Numbered from the stretch's first letter, positions 11,281 through 26,984 are shown. The stretch: 64,000 nt of DNA from Pempheris klunzingeri (GCF_042242105.1 NC_092020.1:17328788-17392787); one strand, 5' to 3'. The notes: generated from the letters alone by a model not told the origin. Program-made: numbers and translations.

Positions 11281-14200
11281 TGTCCCCCAATGGATACCAG
11301 GAGACATTAACAAAAGTCTGACACACCTCACACTTTCTGATGTTGGGACTGCAGCAACTGCAACAATTTCTGTAACTTTTAAAATTACCATTTGGCACAG
11401 GGACTCGCCAAGTGTGCAGTGGTGAGAAAAGTGAGCAGTATTTGTTGTTCCGCAAACTATTTTACTTTGAGTGTACCCCTGACATGCCATGCAGCTTCTT
11501 AAGCATAGAGCTCTGACATTAACACCCTTCATCCCCACCTGCGGCCCTCTCTGTGTATCTCGTATGGATGTTAAGATTTCAGACAGATAAGGAGATAGGT
11601 GCGAGCTGGGGGGCGTTCACAGGTTTAACACTCAGATGTGCAGCAAGGGGTCTGACAGGCACAGAGAAACATGAGGAGGTGTTTCTGTGTGCGTGCATGT
11701 GTTCACTCTACCGTTAGTGTACCTGTGTGGATGGTCGTTCACATATGTGTGCTCATCTGTGTGTCTGTGTGATGGCTTTGCATATGTGTGTTCGTATCTC
11801 TATGAATATCTATTCGGGTCAAAAAGTGTCCAGAGAAGCCGGGGTGAGCGTGTTATGGTGTGATGTCAGGTCTAATTAGCCAGCCCTGCCTAAGGCTCAT
11901 TACTCACGGACCTCTGGGAGGGGGAACTAGGGAGAAGAGGACGGGTGGGGGGGAATGAAAAGGCCACATGGGGAGCACTCACCACCATTTGAGCTTCATC
12001 TCCTCTGCTTTCTCACTAGGATCGCGACAAGACTTTGATAAGGGCACACGCACCCCACTCAAGACCTAATATCATCCTCCGCCTGTTCCTTTATGCCTCC
12101 CCACACTCCACACCTCCCTCCAACACACAGCTGCCTCTTCAAGCACTTACAGAACTCAGGGAGGGAAAAAAGTGCGGGTTGAAATTAAGTTGATACAATC
12201 TGAGGATTAAAAAAAATTGTTTTAGGCTGTGCTGTCACCATGGAAACACATTTGCACCCATGTTTAGGTTGATTAGAAGCGCCTTACCTTAATGATGAAG
12301 TGGTTATCTACAAAAGATATGTGATTAGAAACATGCACACCCAGGATTTCAAAATGGCAGCCTGCAGGTAGTCATAAAATTCAGTGTACGGCCTTGCACT
12401 GAAAATGCACGTAAAATCTATGCTAAGAAGCCTTCAAAAGCGTTGGGTATTATTAGAGAATATATGACTGATTGCTGACAGGTTGAGTACAATGCTCAGT
12501 AATCAGTCTGATAAAAGGGACTATGCTCATTTAATTATAGCCACCCTACCAAAGGCCTCCTCTTGAAATAGTGAATAGAACAACTACAGTAGCAACCGCA
12601 GTGGGCCTAACTGTATTTGAACAAGAAGTACGTGCAAAAAAGTCAACAGGTTAAAAGTGAGGTGGTTGCATGTTTTGGTCCCAGACCTCAGTCGCTCATG
12701 ACTTAACTCTGTCTGCTACCGTATTCAACTGGAACACAAGTACCTAAAATAACACCATCCATTTGGTTGTTTTCATTTCATCTGCTGCCCATGTTCCACC
12801 CTTTGGGTCCAGGAGCTCATTTCATCATCTGTTCTCAACCATGCTCCACCTCCTTTGTGCCATTGTGAAAAGATGTGTAATGCATCACTTTGCCTGGCAC
12901 TGAAAACAAACAAAAACTAGTTCATTCTGCTTTGCCTTCACTTGACATCTGTAATGAATGGTATAAAATCATAAAAAGTATGAAAGCCAACAGGAAGTTC
13001 AAATCCAGCAAAAGATTTGAGAGCACAAAACAAATTTGAGCGCTTCTCAGTCTGCAGGTCAACCTTTGACAGCACACGGGGATGGTTGCGTAAAAACAGA
13101 ATCAGATTATTTTTTCAAGATAACAGAGCTTTTTTTTCCCAATATAACCGACTACATTGATCACATACAATCTCCCCCTTTTGCTTTCAAAATAATATCT
13201 GAATAGTTGCACTTTTCAATAGTTGAATAGTTGCGCTATTCAGATACAAGGACAAGGAGCAATATTAGCAGGCTGTATTATCTTAAAAATCAAAATGCTC
13301 AAATCAAATGCAATCAAATCAAATTTGTTTGCAGATTATCTAGTTTTTAAGAGTAAAAAGTGATTTTGAAAGTAGAATTTATGTTATAGTGGCCCTGTTA
13401 ACTTCATGTTTATTTCTATGTCTAGTGTGATTTTCTGAACTAGGTGTCGGCTTCTCTTATTTCTCCTTTTCCCATTTTTATGAATAATTTCAACACAGAA
13501 AATGATAAGAACTATTATCAGAAAAACCTTTATGAGGACGCTCATTGTCACTTCTGGTAATATAATGAGCCTGATAATCTGCGGTTTGCTGTGATCTGAT
13601 CTGACTCCATGCAGGACTCAAAACAACATGCAACAAAAAAAAAAGTTGTGGGCTGTGACTAAATTCAGAATGACAGCATTTTCAGGCAAATCCAATATAA
13701 TGGTGAATAAATTAGGTAACGGTAAGGTGATCAGTTGGTGATCAAGTGATAAGGTAAGGTGATCTCCACTTTTTGGATGTTTAGTTCAGTCTACAGTGCA
13801 GATAGACACACCAACAATGACTGAAATTGTGGGCTGAATTATATGTTGTAACGATACAGGCATAACATCTGTAAATCACATAGACGACCCTGACATCTGG
13901 ATTTGGGTGCGTCCTGTAGCAAATGGTTGGCAAGCGACCCTTTGTCATTTCAAGTGCTCAAAAGCTCCTAACACAGATAGAGAAAACTGAGAGAGCAGAC
14001 TCGGACTACACGTTCAGGGTAGTGCTCAGAATTTGTTCTGTGCTCTCTCAGATCTTTTGTCTTCAATATCCCTCTAATGAAGGCTGATGGGCCTTTCGAG
14101 GTCAAGATTTACAGTTCAAATGCTGGGTGTAATTAAAAGGGAAAAGGGCCACACGGGTTATGGTGATATGACACATAAACAGATGTGCTAGACACCTCTA

Positions 14201-17200
14201 AATTAAATTAAATGTGCAACCTCAATACTGGAGATGACCTTTACATTTTAGAAGACTCAATGATGGCTGTAATACTGCCTTCGCCATTTGCAGCTGTCAG
14301 ACAGAGGTGTGGATGCAGGCTAGTGAGTGTGTGGTCTATCAAAAATAACAATGCTCACATCTAAAATTAGTTAATGAGATTTTGTGGATTTCATGTTGGA
14401 TTGGTTGATGGAAACATGTCTGCAAGCTAAGCAAATTACCAGTGCATCGGTTTATTAATTTCTATGTCACTTTTGATGCACTGTTATGGAGGTTAAATTG
14501 TGATGCTTGTTAAAGGCCTAAACATATCTGAAATAAGCTTGCAATAGTCTTGAGGAATCGTGCCATTATATTTGTTCACTTCACTCAGTTTTTCAAACTA
14601 ATATCATATTTTTGCAGTTTGTACATGAATCTCTGGCTGGAGTTGGGTTTCTCTGTTCCTGTTCTTACTTTCATTAAACAGATTTTAGCATCATTAGTCA
14701 ACCCACAAGACAGTTTTTCCTTTTTCTAATTAAGGTCTGAAAACATTCATTATTCATTAAAAACTTAATTTCCGTTTTTATTTCACCGACACTGGACAGA
14801 ATTCAGGCATAAACTATTGAATTAGTTCATTTATATTAGTGATCTCCTTGCTAAACAAATTTCTTCTGTCTATAGTCACATAATCAGTGATAATGAAAAT
14901 AAGGTTAAATATTCATTTCATGAAGCAAAGAAACACATTGCATTAAAAACCCAACAAACCCAACACACCCCGACCCTCAACACCTGCAGCTTCATTAAAT
15001 TCCTGACATTTTACAGCTCTGGATTAGAAAAACTGATGTGCAGAGTAAAGACCAGCTTAGAGGTCAACTGATTCATTCACTCCTCCATGCTGGTACTGTT
15101 TTTTGCAGCAAAACACCTGGAGCCCTGTTGATTCGCTGTCCATGGGCATTGGCCCTGTCGGTCCAGTTTGGCATCTGTACTGGTCACAGAGAAAAGTAGG
15201 TGCGACTCACTGCACACAAAGACCCAATCCAGCTGTGACGGTGAAGGTAAAAAAGTCACTGTCACTTTTGTTTAACGACAGGTCTGCTAACAGAGGTCAC
15301 ACTCCTACAAACATATTAGAGATGTTAATGCCAGAGCATTTATAGCTGATGAAAATGTTTCCATTTGCTGCTCCTTCACAATAAAAGCATTCAATTTTGC
15401 AGCCATGGAAAATGCAATCCATCTGTCACCAACATTCATACCAATTGCTATTGCATGGGTATTTCTTAGGCACCTTTGGTTGGTGTATCTCTCTTAATGA
15501 TCACAGGGACAAATGTTAAGAGAAAAAACAGACACAGTGAGGCTGTTTCCTAGTTTTATGGAAAACTAATTGCATTGTGCGCAGCAGGCGGGGTCCTGGA
15601 GCGAGTACAACCAGATGGTTGTGCTGCAAAAAGCTACCCAATAGAGCTGCAACTGTAAGGAAATGGTTCTGCACTTGAAAAAAGAGTGACCATAAATATG
15701 GTGCTGTGCATGGTAGCAAGTGCGGTGGTCAGACCGACTCCACCATTGCTGGGACACCTTGAGGCAGTTACTGTAGTCCCTCCAGCATGACCTTGGTCTA
15801 CTCCCAGTCTACGTGATTGAAACAACAGCAAAAGGGAGGCAGCCACGGGCATCCATATCAGAACCTGAATCATTTCAACCCACTTAATTAGAAAGCACCA
15901 GTGACTTCCTAAATCTCTACTCTCTATAGAAAATCATTTTAAAAAACACCCAGACTTTGGAGAGCTTAATTTTATCTAGAAAAGAATAGTTATTACTTAT
16001 TGTTTCTGACTGTGTGGTGCTAATGTTCACCTTCCTCAGCTGCAAAACACTGCAGTGCACATCAGAAGTCACAGTCAGCTGAAATCAAAAAGGGCATTAT
16101 CATCTGCAAACAGGACAGGTGTCACCAAACTGGGCACTGTCCAGATCATAGCTCTGCTCTGTTATTCTGTCCATGAAAATCACAAACAGAAGAGACCATT
16201 TTTGGAGTCCACTCCTCACATTAAACATGGTTCATCTAACACTGAGAATGGTAATAGAACTCTCAGTCTAAAAGTACAGGAAAAGACTGGTTCACAACAA
16301 CAACCTAAACACCTTGATCACTCTTAAGCAGACAAGCTACATAGGATCATGTACATAACTATGCTCCTCTAAAGTACCCTTGAAACATGTTCTGCTCAAC
16401 CTATCCAGGTTCAACACATGTTCAACAACCACTGGGGTTCAGACGGCGAAGACTATTTCTCCGAAAGTCTGAGTCACTGTTTCAAAATTCATTCAATTCA
16501 AAATAATCAGTATTCCAAACTAAAGTTTTTTCACTCGCCAACAATGGTTGCTACCACTACGTGATTGTCACAAATGAGAAATGTTGTTCAATGTCTTTAT
16601 ATTTTCATATTTATGTACTTTGCCATCTAATGTTAGGCTATAATGAAGCTAGCTATGCAGTTACATCAGCATTATGTCATTTAGCTCACTCAGATGAATG
16701 ACAGTGGTGTAGTGTGTATCTCCACTTTTAAATGTCCTCTGAGGCACATCTTCATTACATGGTTAGAGGGAACTATAGCGTTAGATAAGTGCCTACTTGT
16801 GGATGTAACCATCACTAATGCTAATGCAGCTCCTCTGGGATTGAAGCCGTTACTCGCCATACATCATCCATCGAGCAGACTGTGAAATATGGATCCCAAT
16901 GTCAAATAACAGACTGGAAATTAGAATTTTATTTTTCACCTCTCTTTGTAGAATCCACATTTAATTAAAAGTTTATGTGTATGAGTATGGTGAGTATAAT
17001 AATAACAAATATCGTCAACATTTCAACTCATTTTACTTTCACCTCTCCTGAACGTCCTCAGTCTAAAGCTTTATCCATCACCTGGACAGCCTGAGGCTCC
17101 CCCATGATGCAGATGAGCTTCCTCACGCCACAGTGAAAACACTCGCATACATATGCTCACTCACAGACATGAAGCCTGCAGTCCCAGAGAATAATTCCAG

Positions 17201-20200
17201 GATTGTCCCTCTGTCTTTTCAGTCCTTTGGTTTCTGCTTCATTTCTTCTTTTCTGAAGATGATGCACAGTTGGGCACAAACTCTTACTCCAAATAATAAA
17301 AAAAGATTCTAGCCTGTTTCTTTGAATTTCCTCTCAGGACCATATTAAAGACTTTGAGTGAATAAAACCTTGCCAAATCTCTTGGGTTTTGAATAAGAGC
17401 ATGAAAGAGCACAGGGATAAGGACTGCCAGCCTGAATTTCAGAGATTAAGTTTTGACGTTAAGGCTGTATCTATGCAAGACGCAATTAGACTCCAGAGTA
17501 CACAGCAAAGACAAGGCTGGCATTCACAATAATGGCAGCCATGACAGCCTGAGATAATAAACAGTCAGCTGTTATTGAGGTCAGTGTCTTTCAAGCTCAG
17601 CACCTGCTGCTACACTCTGTCATCTATCCATCTACGTATCTGCAGCCATGCACAGTACTCAGCTGATTAAAGATCTGTGATTTATCTATGCAGCGATCTA
17701 AAGTTCATGCCTTTTATTTGTCAGGGTAATTTGCATATAGACTGAGATCTAAGAACAAATGACTCTGTGAAGCATCGACTTAGTTCTTCTAATCCATTAG
17801 ACATGGAGTTGAAACCTTGAATACTTTTAGTTGACCAGTATTTGCATGCAGTGGTTACTATTTTCACCTCACGGCAAGATGGTCCAGTTTTACCCAATTA
17901 GGACCGACTGTGTGGAGGTTCAGTGTTCCCCCAGTGTTTCTCTCTGTTTCCTCTGGCTGTTCCAGTTCCTCCAATTCAAAGTGTTTTACATAAGACTAAT
18001 GTTGTGCATGGCCGCACTAGAAGTGCTAGTTCATTGAATGTGCTCGTGTTTTGATGAACGGTGAACCGAAAGTATCCATTTGCAACCGATAAATGTGAGT
18101 GTCGTTAACCCCCACAAAAGTTTATTATGTATTTACCATGTTTTATCGCACGTGGCATCGATAGTGCATCTGGCAATTCATTGACACCTACTGAAGCCAG
18201 TTCATATGAATATTTGAGGACCTCTATGAAGAAATCAGCACAGATTCTATCTCAAATGTTTACAAGACCATGAGTCCCTTTCAATTGTGCCCACCAAGTC
18301 TGAAAAACAAGTCTAAACATCAGCCACATCAGCAGTGCATTTAAACTAACACATTAAGTTGAAACATCCAATCACGCTTGGGAAATATTTTCAAGTGAAT
18401 GATGATCACACAAAATCATGTGAGCCAACAGCCACAAAGCTCCTCGACGCAAGTCAAACTTGCAGCTTTTTTGTAAAGGACAGGTTACCTTGTTTTTTTT
18501 TTTTGAGAAAATGAAGATTATTCATTGTGAACTTAAGAAATTACATGTAATTACATGCAACTGATTTAACAATATAAAAAAGTGAAAGTAAAAAAATAGT
18601 TACAGTCCAGACCTAAAACAGACTACAATTTCATCAAAAGCAATTGCAATGTGTGGGGTTATAAGAGCTGAGAAGCCTCAGAACTTCTGGAAGTTTGTTC
18701 GAGATTTGTGGAGGTGTTTAGCTAAACGTAGTTTCCCCATGTCTGTATTTACTTACTAACTTATTATTCAGTTATGGTAAGAATTATCAGACCAGTGTCA
18801 GTCGACCTCAGTGGGTTGATACTGTAGCAGAAGAACTTTTTTTTTTTTTATTTTGTCCTAAACCATTAGTGAGAAAGAGAAGAAATATTTATAAAATTGA
18901 TTCTCTGATAGATTGGGATAAAGTGCAGCAATGTTTTCAATGAACTGCAGTTGTCTCAGAGCTGAGAAGAGCCAGTTAAAGTAGTTCAACCTAAAGACAA
19001 AGGCATGAGTTCATTTTTAAAGTCTTGTTTGGACAAAAATTCTCAAATTCTTGCAAACTTTTTCCAGTGATAAGACAGGATGACTTTGTTCTTGTTTTGA
19101 TGTTTTTTGAAAATGAGAGTTAGATGAGATGATCAAAACCACTTCAAGCTCGTGCCAAAAGGTGATCAGCTTAGCCCCTATTCCCATTTATAAGCAGTAT
19201 ACAGATTTAATGAATGAATTTAATGGATGCTTTAAGGACAATTTAAGTATTTACCGAAGTATCTACAATTATAAACTGCTGTGTCAATGTTTATATACTA
19301 ATTATAAAGGCTAAATAGATGGATTTAAAGTGTTACTGCTTAGCCAAGCATAAAGACTGAAAGTAGGGGGAAACAGCCAACCCATTTCTGGCTGCCAGGA
19401 AAAGTCCCAGACAGTATCTCCCCATACAAGCACAATTTGCTGTTTTTAAAGTTTTGTTTGTGTATGAATGAACAGTATACAATGGTACAATGCAAAGGTA
19501 CAACTTTGGACAGAGCCAGGCTAGCTGTCATCCTCCAGTCCTCCAGTATTTATGATAAGCAAAGCAAATTGCCTCCTGGCTGCAGCTTCAGACTAAATAA
19601 AAACATACCATAAAGTGGTATTCATTTTCTCATCTCTCTCTAAGGAAGAACGTGAAAAGACTTATTCCCCAAAATGCCAAGCTCCTCCTTCACAATTTAG
19701 GTCTAAAAACCATGAATGATTCTCATGAATGAATGTGACGACAGCTTTCATAGTAACATTTATCTATTCAGAGGCACCTTTCCTTCAAAAAACCTCAGGC
19801 CTTGTGGGATGTTGAAAATTATGATTTTTTTTCTTAATCTGTTCCACCCAACAATTTAACCATAACCATCTATCATAAGCCAAGTCTTACAAACTAGCAC
19901 ATCTTTGTCGACGGAGGCCTGCTCACTGTGGTGGCTGCACAATTAACATAGAGTGAGTTTCCAACTGCTGCATGTAATTTAAATTAGCAGTGACAAATTA
20001 TAGCTTAACCAGATCAGATTAATAAGTAAATTACTCCGGTCTAAAAGCAGTCCTTGTGGTAATTAATTTTAGACAGCAAACAACAAAAAACAAATATTTA
20101 AAATTTACCTCACTAGTGACAGCTTCAACAGCTGTAAAACTAATGATAGTGAAAGTGTTTTCAGTACTTTTATAACTTATGACTATGATGAGCTTTCTGG

Positions 20201-20922
20201 GCCTGAAGTTGAAATATGGCCCAGAATGAAAATGTCTATTGAAAAAATTACAATAAAGGAACCATTTTGTGACAGAGATTAATACTGATCTTCAGATGCT
20301 CAACACTTTTCTTTAAAAGCAATAGAGGGGAGTTAATGGTAGTACAGAGAGATTGACTGGAAGAATCTAAATTGGTTCCTCATAACAGCTCAGATCAAAA
20401 GTCACCAAAAAGCAAAAGTGAAGGCACTCGCTCCACGTAGGATCACACAATCTCCGTATGTGTCAGACACAGTTTAATTCAATTCATTTCCAAGTAGTCT
20501 TGTTTAACTTTGAATCAAAAATTTGATCCAACCTGTCCAGCCACCCTTATTCATTTGTTTTAGGCCAGTCCAAGTTACAATCAGTTCCCAGAGGGAGAAA
20601 CTACAGACAAAGACACATCCATGCTGGTGCTCTAAAAACAATGGAAAGTTAGTTATTGTAGTTCAGCCCTGATTTGGCCCATTTATCAGCATGGTCAGCA
20701 GCAGCAATAGCAGAAATGGCTGTGAGAACGAGCTCATGGAGGTAATTAAAGTACTTTAAATCCCTTAGTGTCTGATTGCCACTATTTGCGACAAACATAG
20801 CACTCCCTCTCTGAGTCATGACCAATGTCCGTCATGAATCACTGTCCATTAAACAACTTAGTATTCATAGAAAAAAGACAACCCTTACAACCCACGAACC
20901 ATTTGGCAGAGACAAAATGTCT
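11281..20922. other. long non-coding stretch, no gene recognised
   Basis: Nearly 10 kb with no exon on either strand that combines an open frame, splice signals and protein-like composition. 11860-12160 is GC-richer and non-repetitive, with CTAATTAGCCAGCCCTGCCT, and could be a regulatory element. TG-rich sequence lies at 11690-11810. Short poly-T or poly-A runs lie near 18490 and 18838. Otherwise nothing specific. Confidence 0.5.
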
Positions 20923-21690
20923 CTTAAAGGCTCACTAGTTAACTTTTTTAAAAAATAGCTTTTTGTCATATTTGCTGAAGCTGTCACTGTATCCTGAAAG
21001 TATTTAATGAAACAGGTAATCTCTGAAAAAAAATCAAGCTCCTTTGGCTCCTCTTTGTGCTCCTGATGTCATTCCAAGGATCCAACGTGCCTGAACAAAA
21101 ACAACCAATCAGAGCCAGGAAGAGGTTCAATCCCCTCCACCATGCAGGCTGTCACTGAGTCAAGCTAAATATCGTCAGCGCGTGGCTTCAGGAGGAGCTT
21201 ATCTTGTAAAGCGACAAAAGTAAGTTAGCTTACAGGCTTTACAGGCTTACCATGCAATGTACTGTAGTAGCTAACATGCTAGCTAACGTTAGGAAAGCAG
21301 TCAGGTCAATATGAAGAAGGATTTTTCAAACATTTGTTGTGGTGTGCCAGATAGCCAGTACACCCCTGATATGAACATAGTACTACTCTACATTCAAAAA
21401 CAACGTAAATGACTGACATCATAAAGTTATACAGTTTATTTCTAAATACAGCTGTTGTGAAATGAGGACCAAGTAGCGACCTGCAGTTCAGCCAGGCAAC
21501 TGTAATGCAATGTAAATTTCTAGCTATGTAGAATATAGTAAGTCTTCCATTTGTACCGTTGTGTATGTTATATGACAGGCTCCTCTGTAGGGTGGGGTGG
21601 GAAAAGGAAGTTGTACTCTTTCATAATTTCAGGCTAAATCCATTGTCCTCTCAGTGTTACTAACTGCAGTTCTAGCAGTACTGCTAAAAT
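20923..21690. mobile_element. degenerate non-autonomous DNA transposon
   Basis: Begins TTAAAGGCTCACTAGTTAAC and contains ACCAATCAGAGCCAGGA, CTAACATGCTAGCTAACGTT and GTAGGGTGGGGTGGGAAAAG. I associate this combination with an abundant teleost MITE family. The right terminus is eroded and no matching inverted end was found, so the right boundary is approximate. Confidence 0.45.
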
Positions 21691-24600
21691 GGTTGGGGAA
21701 TGTATTAATATGTATTCATACCCCCTGAAAATTTGGGTAAAAAATTGAAAAGAACAATATCATAACAATAAACAACTTAACTCACTTAAGTTTACTGAAT
21801 TCATGTATACTAAATGTAATCAAATACATCAGCACTGTCTGCATATCTTCAGCCTCTTGGTTGGTGAGCAGCAAATATGCCTCAACATGAGGAATAAGAT
21901 GGCACTGCTTGATGACTGAGTGGGAGTATCAAGTGTTTAGCGAACATCCTGCTCCAACTAATTTGAGATGCAGAAAGCCAAATGAAGCCAAATAATTTAG
22001 TCCTTACCCAGAGTCATGCCATGGCAAAACACTATTAATCAAAGCCACCAGTGAATGCGCCAGCTGGATATTTACCGATCAAAGCAACATATTGTATCTT
22101 GAGAGGAGGAGAGAGGTTTTAATACCACCAAGCAATATAGTTGGGAGATGCGAGGTTCCCATCACACCATGGGAGTTTGGCAGCTCACATTCAATGGTTT
22201 AAACATGACTCACTGCCTCCTCGCAAAGACTGAGCACCAACAGGAGATTGACTCTAAAAATAAAGAGCAGGCACCATCAGCATTTCCTCACATACTATAC
22301 ATCTTGCCCTGGTACTGACACAGCCAGTGAGGCATCGTGCACACAGAGACAGTCAGAATACTCCCTAAATGTGCAAAAAAGGCAGAGCTTTGTATGAGCA
22401 ACACAGAGGAGTAGCGGGACGATCTCATTGACATGCTCATAAAATACTCACAAAAGGTTTTTTGGTGCAAATTTGGCAATGTGAACAAGGATCTCTGGAG
22501 TGTATGTCGGGATATAATATGTTAAGAGGAAAGGCTTACAGCAACATATGCTGGCACATGGAAAGGTCAACATGATTGGAGAGAATCTGAAAGGTCAAGC
22601 CAGTGAAATAATCGAACATCTGAATCATTGTAGTTTAGTTCTGGTTTATTCCACAGCTCTTAGATATTTGGGAAACAAGCCCAAAGTAAAACTGCTGGCT
22701 CAGACCCCCTGGCTTCAGTTCAGTGACCTGCTGCCCTGTGTCGAAAAGCAAGAGATTCGACACGAAGAAACACTGTCTACAAGGCCAAAGAGTGCAGTCT
22801 AACATTTCACTCTCTATCGAATTGGTCTGCATAGCAATAAGTTTGAACTCTTAACACTGCAGTTTCCATAGGAACTAAGTAAGGCAACTATCAGCTTCGC
22901 AAGACAGATTGATGAGATGCTTTAAGTGCACAAGCAAGACTGTTTATGTTCAAAACACAGCCACAAGGCACAAAAAATGATTTGGCCATTAATTAAGAAG
23001 GATTATAATGTAGCTTTAACATACTGAAATAACTTGAGATTTTTCATCATGCAAGCTCTTTCTACAGCACAAGCATCACAAAAATAAACAATGCCTAAGG
23101 CATTCCTAATCTAAGATGGAAAGGCTTTGCCATCAGAGAACAGAACTAGGAAAATGGAAAGAAGCAGAAAAACACTGCTGTCGTATTGGCTGTGGGGGGA
23201 ATCCACATCAGGCAGTTCATTTACTTGACTTTTGTGCATGAGCATTTACTTAAGTCAAGTGATTCTTTGAACAGAAAAACTATCCTTAAGAATAAATATA
23301 CAAATCACTCTTGCAGTCTCAGACTAGAAAACTCTCACGCTGCGTTGTGTACACCCTTCATAAATGTATGCATGCATATATACATCCTGACATACTTCTT
23401 TTTGGTCCATACTGAGAGAGATTACCTTCAAATACCGACATTCATGGTCCCTGGAGGATGAGTCCACCAAATTCTTTTGCCATGAAATTTGTCTAAAGTT
23501 TACACAATTTGACAGCCGGACTAAGTCAACTCACAACTTGACACTTGAGTCAGGAAGTATCATTATTATTATTATTAAAAATTGAACTGAAGCTCAACAG
23601 TTTGCCTCTTTATCTATTGTTTGCTTGCAAATTCAATATATAAAGAGATTGGAGAAAAACATACATCACTCAAGGATCAACAGTGACTCATCACTGCTTA
23701 CAACAACGAAACATTGAACAATGCCTGATATAGACCATCATATAAATACCAGCCCTTTCTGAAGACAAACTATATAATAACGTACGTCACTAATGGAGCG
23801 AGCATCCTGAGTAGCACCAAATAAAAGCAGAATTAATTGCAGCCTGCCGTAGTGACCTTTTCTGTTTGATAAATCCGGGAGCCTAAGAGACTGCCCTAAG
23901 CTTCATAGATGGGAAATATGTAGCTTTGAGAAATGATCTCGGATCTCAGGATCCAGAGCTGTATCGACCCAGCCAGTTTGTACTCACAGCACACATACAG
24001 CATATACACACGCATCCGTGCACGCATGTAAAATTAGTATTATTTTGCCCCTTTCAGCTCAATAAGGGGCAAAGACACCCGATGCTTTATTGTTTGAGGA
24101 GAAGTCAAATTCCTGTTTCATCATTCAGTAAAGAGAAGCATTCCCGTGGTGCTCAATTAAGCTTCAATAGGAGGAGCCCTGGTCTCTGGACAGTGAATAA
24201 TGTAGACAGTCATTAGGTTCTTTTCTGGTTCATTTCAAGAGGAAACCACATTTCATTGGCTTTGAGAGACAATGTCAGAGCAGAGGCTTCTGAACTTGGT
24301 AGGGGGTTTACACTCGATTCTTTCAGGGTAACAGTGAGGGGACAGACAACATATAGGTTAGATAGTCAAGTCTGATTTGCAAGTAATTTCATCATGATAA
24401 AGCATTTCGGCTTTAATATCTATTAAATACTGAACAATATGAGGTCATGAACTCAGCATGACTGTGTGAAGAAGCTGTTTCAAAGTGCTCGAGGGCTTAA
24501 CTGTTTTGGTTTGTTTTTCCCATAGCCAATAACTGAGCTCTAACCAAATGAATTCCATTTACATTGTATTAAAATATATGTTTCATATTATATGTTTTGT

Positions 24601-26984
24601 TTTAGACACAAACACACATACACACGCACTAATCCACAATGAACAGTCATTAAGTTACAATGGGTTGATCCTCATTGTTCCTTGTTGAAATATGATTAAT
24701 TATTTTTGCAATGTGTTAAAGTAAACAGAAATGATGTTATTAAAATAGGACAGAGACAGAGTAGGGAGCACAGAGAGCCTACAGTGTGTTGTCTGTCAGT
24801 AGGATGAAACTGAAAGCACAACAAAGGAGAAAAATCAGTTTACTTCTGAAAAACAAGTCTTGTTCTGAGTTGAGCGAATTTTTCTAATTTGAATGCAGAA
24901 AAAGAGAAAGCAAACATTCTAAATCGACGCAGAGCCAGGAGGACAATGTGTAGATCATTCTACAGATGCTGTGTTTTAGGAGCCTTCTGCTGCCACTGCA
25001 CATTGAGGAATGGGACACATATCCTGGCAAACCACAGAGTTTATTTTGCTGTTGAAATGACAGGGTTAAAGCTTGTGTTGCTTACACTAATGGATGCCGT
25101 TCTAAAACTGTAATTAGTGGAGACGGCATCTCTGCAGTGTGCGCACTGGTGCAAATGAGTAAAATATTATCATGACCAAGGGAAATAATGGCCAAAACTG
25201 TGAAACATCACACTCAGGTGGTAACACAGGAGAGGACAAAAGCTGAATGGACTTACAAGCATTTTCCATCTGGGAATAAACCTAACAAATGGACAAAAGA
25301 AACATATAAATGCCAAAAATAAAAACAAAAGTGAGCCCATGAGTGCGTGTGTATAAGCGCATAACTGCCAGAATGTTCCACCTGCACAGTTTACGGTCTT
25401 ATTTTTACATTTTACACACACACACACTCTCACACACTCACCACATTAAACATCATTACCAGACAGCAATGCATTAACGAGGTTGAATTTAAAGACATGT
25501 ATTATACCTGCTTTAAAAGAAAGATAATTGTCTCTGGTGTGTTTTTTCTCTCTTCTTTTGTAGCCTGAAGGTTACAGTGGGGAGGGGGAGATCGGGAGTC
25601 ATTTCTAATGAGTTCATCATTTTGTATATGGCATGGAGGGGTCTCAAATTGCCTTGAATAGTCCATTAATGTCTCTAAAATGACATGAAACCCAGAGATT
25701 CACGGCAATTATCCAAGCCCATCCCATTTCCTGAATCCAATGAAAAGGAGATTAAAAAACAAAAAGGAAAAAACAAAACCTGAGCTCTGTCTGAGGTGTG
25801 GGACGGAACCACAACACATATCCACTGCAGAATATCAACAATGTGCTCCATGAATTTTAAGAAGCGAGCCAGGATAAGACAAAGCTGGAGCTGAGTAACC
25901 GAGCTGTAGAGGACAGCCAGGCCCATCTGAGGTCACACTGCCAGACATGACACCGCCCTGATCAGAACATGTCAGCTTTAATTGGAGCGCGTTAGCACGT
26001 GTGCAGAAGATGAAGTGTGACCAGTGGAGAGCAGACGCCGGCTTACTCTAACCAGACCTGACATACGAGAGGGATCGGTTCACTTGCAAAATAATATTTA
26101 CTTGAAACAGTATAGCAGCAGTTGTGTTATTCAGCACAGTTTGGAAAAGAGGCTGAAACCAGGGGAACAAACTCAGCAGCAGCCACTAGAAGTATGTTGA
26201 ACTCAGTGCAGAAGCCATTAACTCCAATTAGAATTGAGCAGCAGGAGAGGGCTGCTGTTGTAATGTTTTTGACCACAGAGTCTTCCACAGGCTTAAGATC
26301 CATCCTGAAAAGTTGTGTATCTGAGAGCCCACTTGAACAGATCAGATGCAGCTTTGCATTTAAACAACACGCTTTTATCTTGAGCTAGAATGGACCATTA
26401 AAGCAGTGCAGAGATCAGTGAGTAATGATAGAGAATTTTGTATAGAAAATTGAAATAATGGATATTACCTTATATATATAAAAAAAAAGGCATAAATCGG
26501 TTGTCATTGAGTAATTATCACATGTTTAATCATTCATCCATTGTGAGATGCTGCTGTCAGAAGGGAGAGTTGAGTGCTAATTCAGCATAAAAGCAGAGAT
26601 GTTCGGGCGGTGAATATTCAGTCAGCCCCCTGTCTCACATGCTGACAAATGCAGATAAAAGGCAAAACAACCAAAGACAGCCTCCCTGGTGCAGAGGATG
26701 ACAGGATTAACAAATAATTCCACCTTCACTTCTATAGCACATTGCACTGCTGCCCGATATTCTTACTGTGTATTATGTGTGTGGACTTTTCCAGGAAAAT
26801 GGGTCTAAACCATGCAGGTGTAAGGTTTATGATGTTCACCATCTTATTTAACATGTCAGCAGGGTTGCGTTTGCTAATTAGCACTAAAGACAAAGTACAG
26901 CTGAGGCTGGTGGGAATGTCAACATATTTGCAGGTATTCAGGCCAAATGATGGTGCTCAGTGAAAAGTAATGCCATCACTAAAG
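21691..26984. other. non-coding, no gene recognised
   Basis: No exon can be supported. There is a short ATT run near 23563-23577 and CA-rich sequence near 24614 and 25417. 26500-26740 (AGTAATTATCACATGTTTAATC onward) is non-repetitive and could be a conserved element, but nothing proves it. Confidence 0.5.

Noticed and set aside
11156..11538. Overlapping minus-strand ORFs of about 90-100 codons
   Set aside because: They run across a dispersed repeat in two frames and have no domain.
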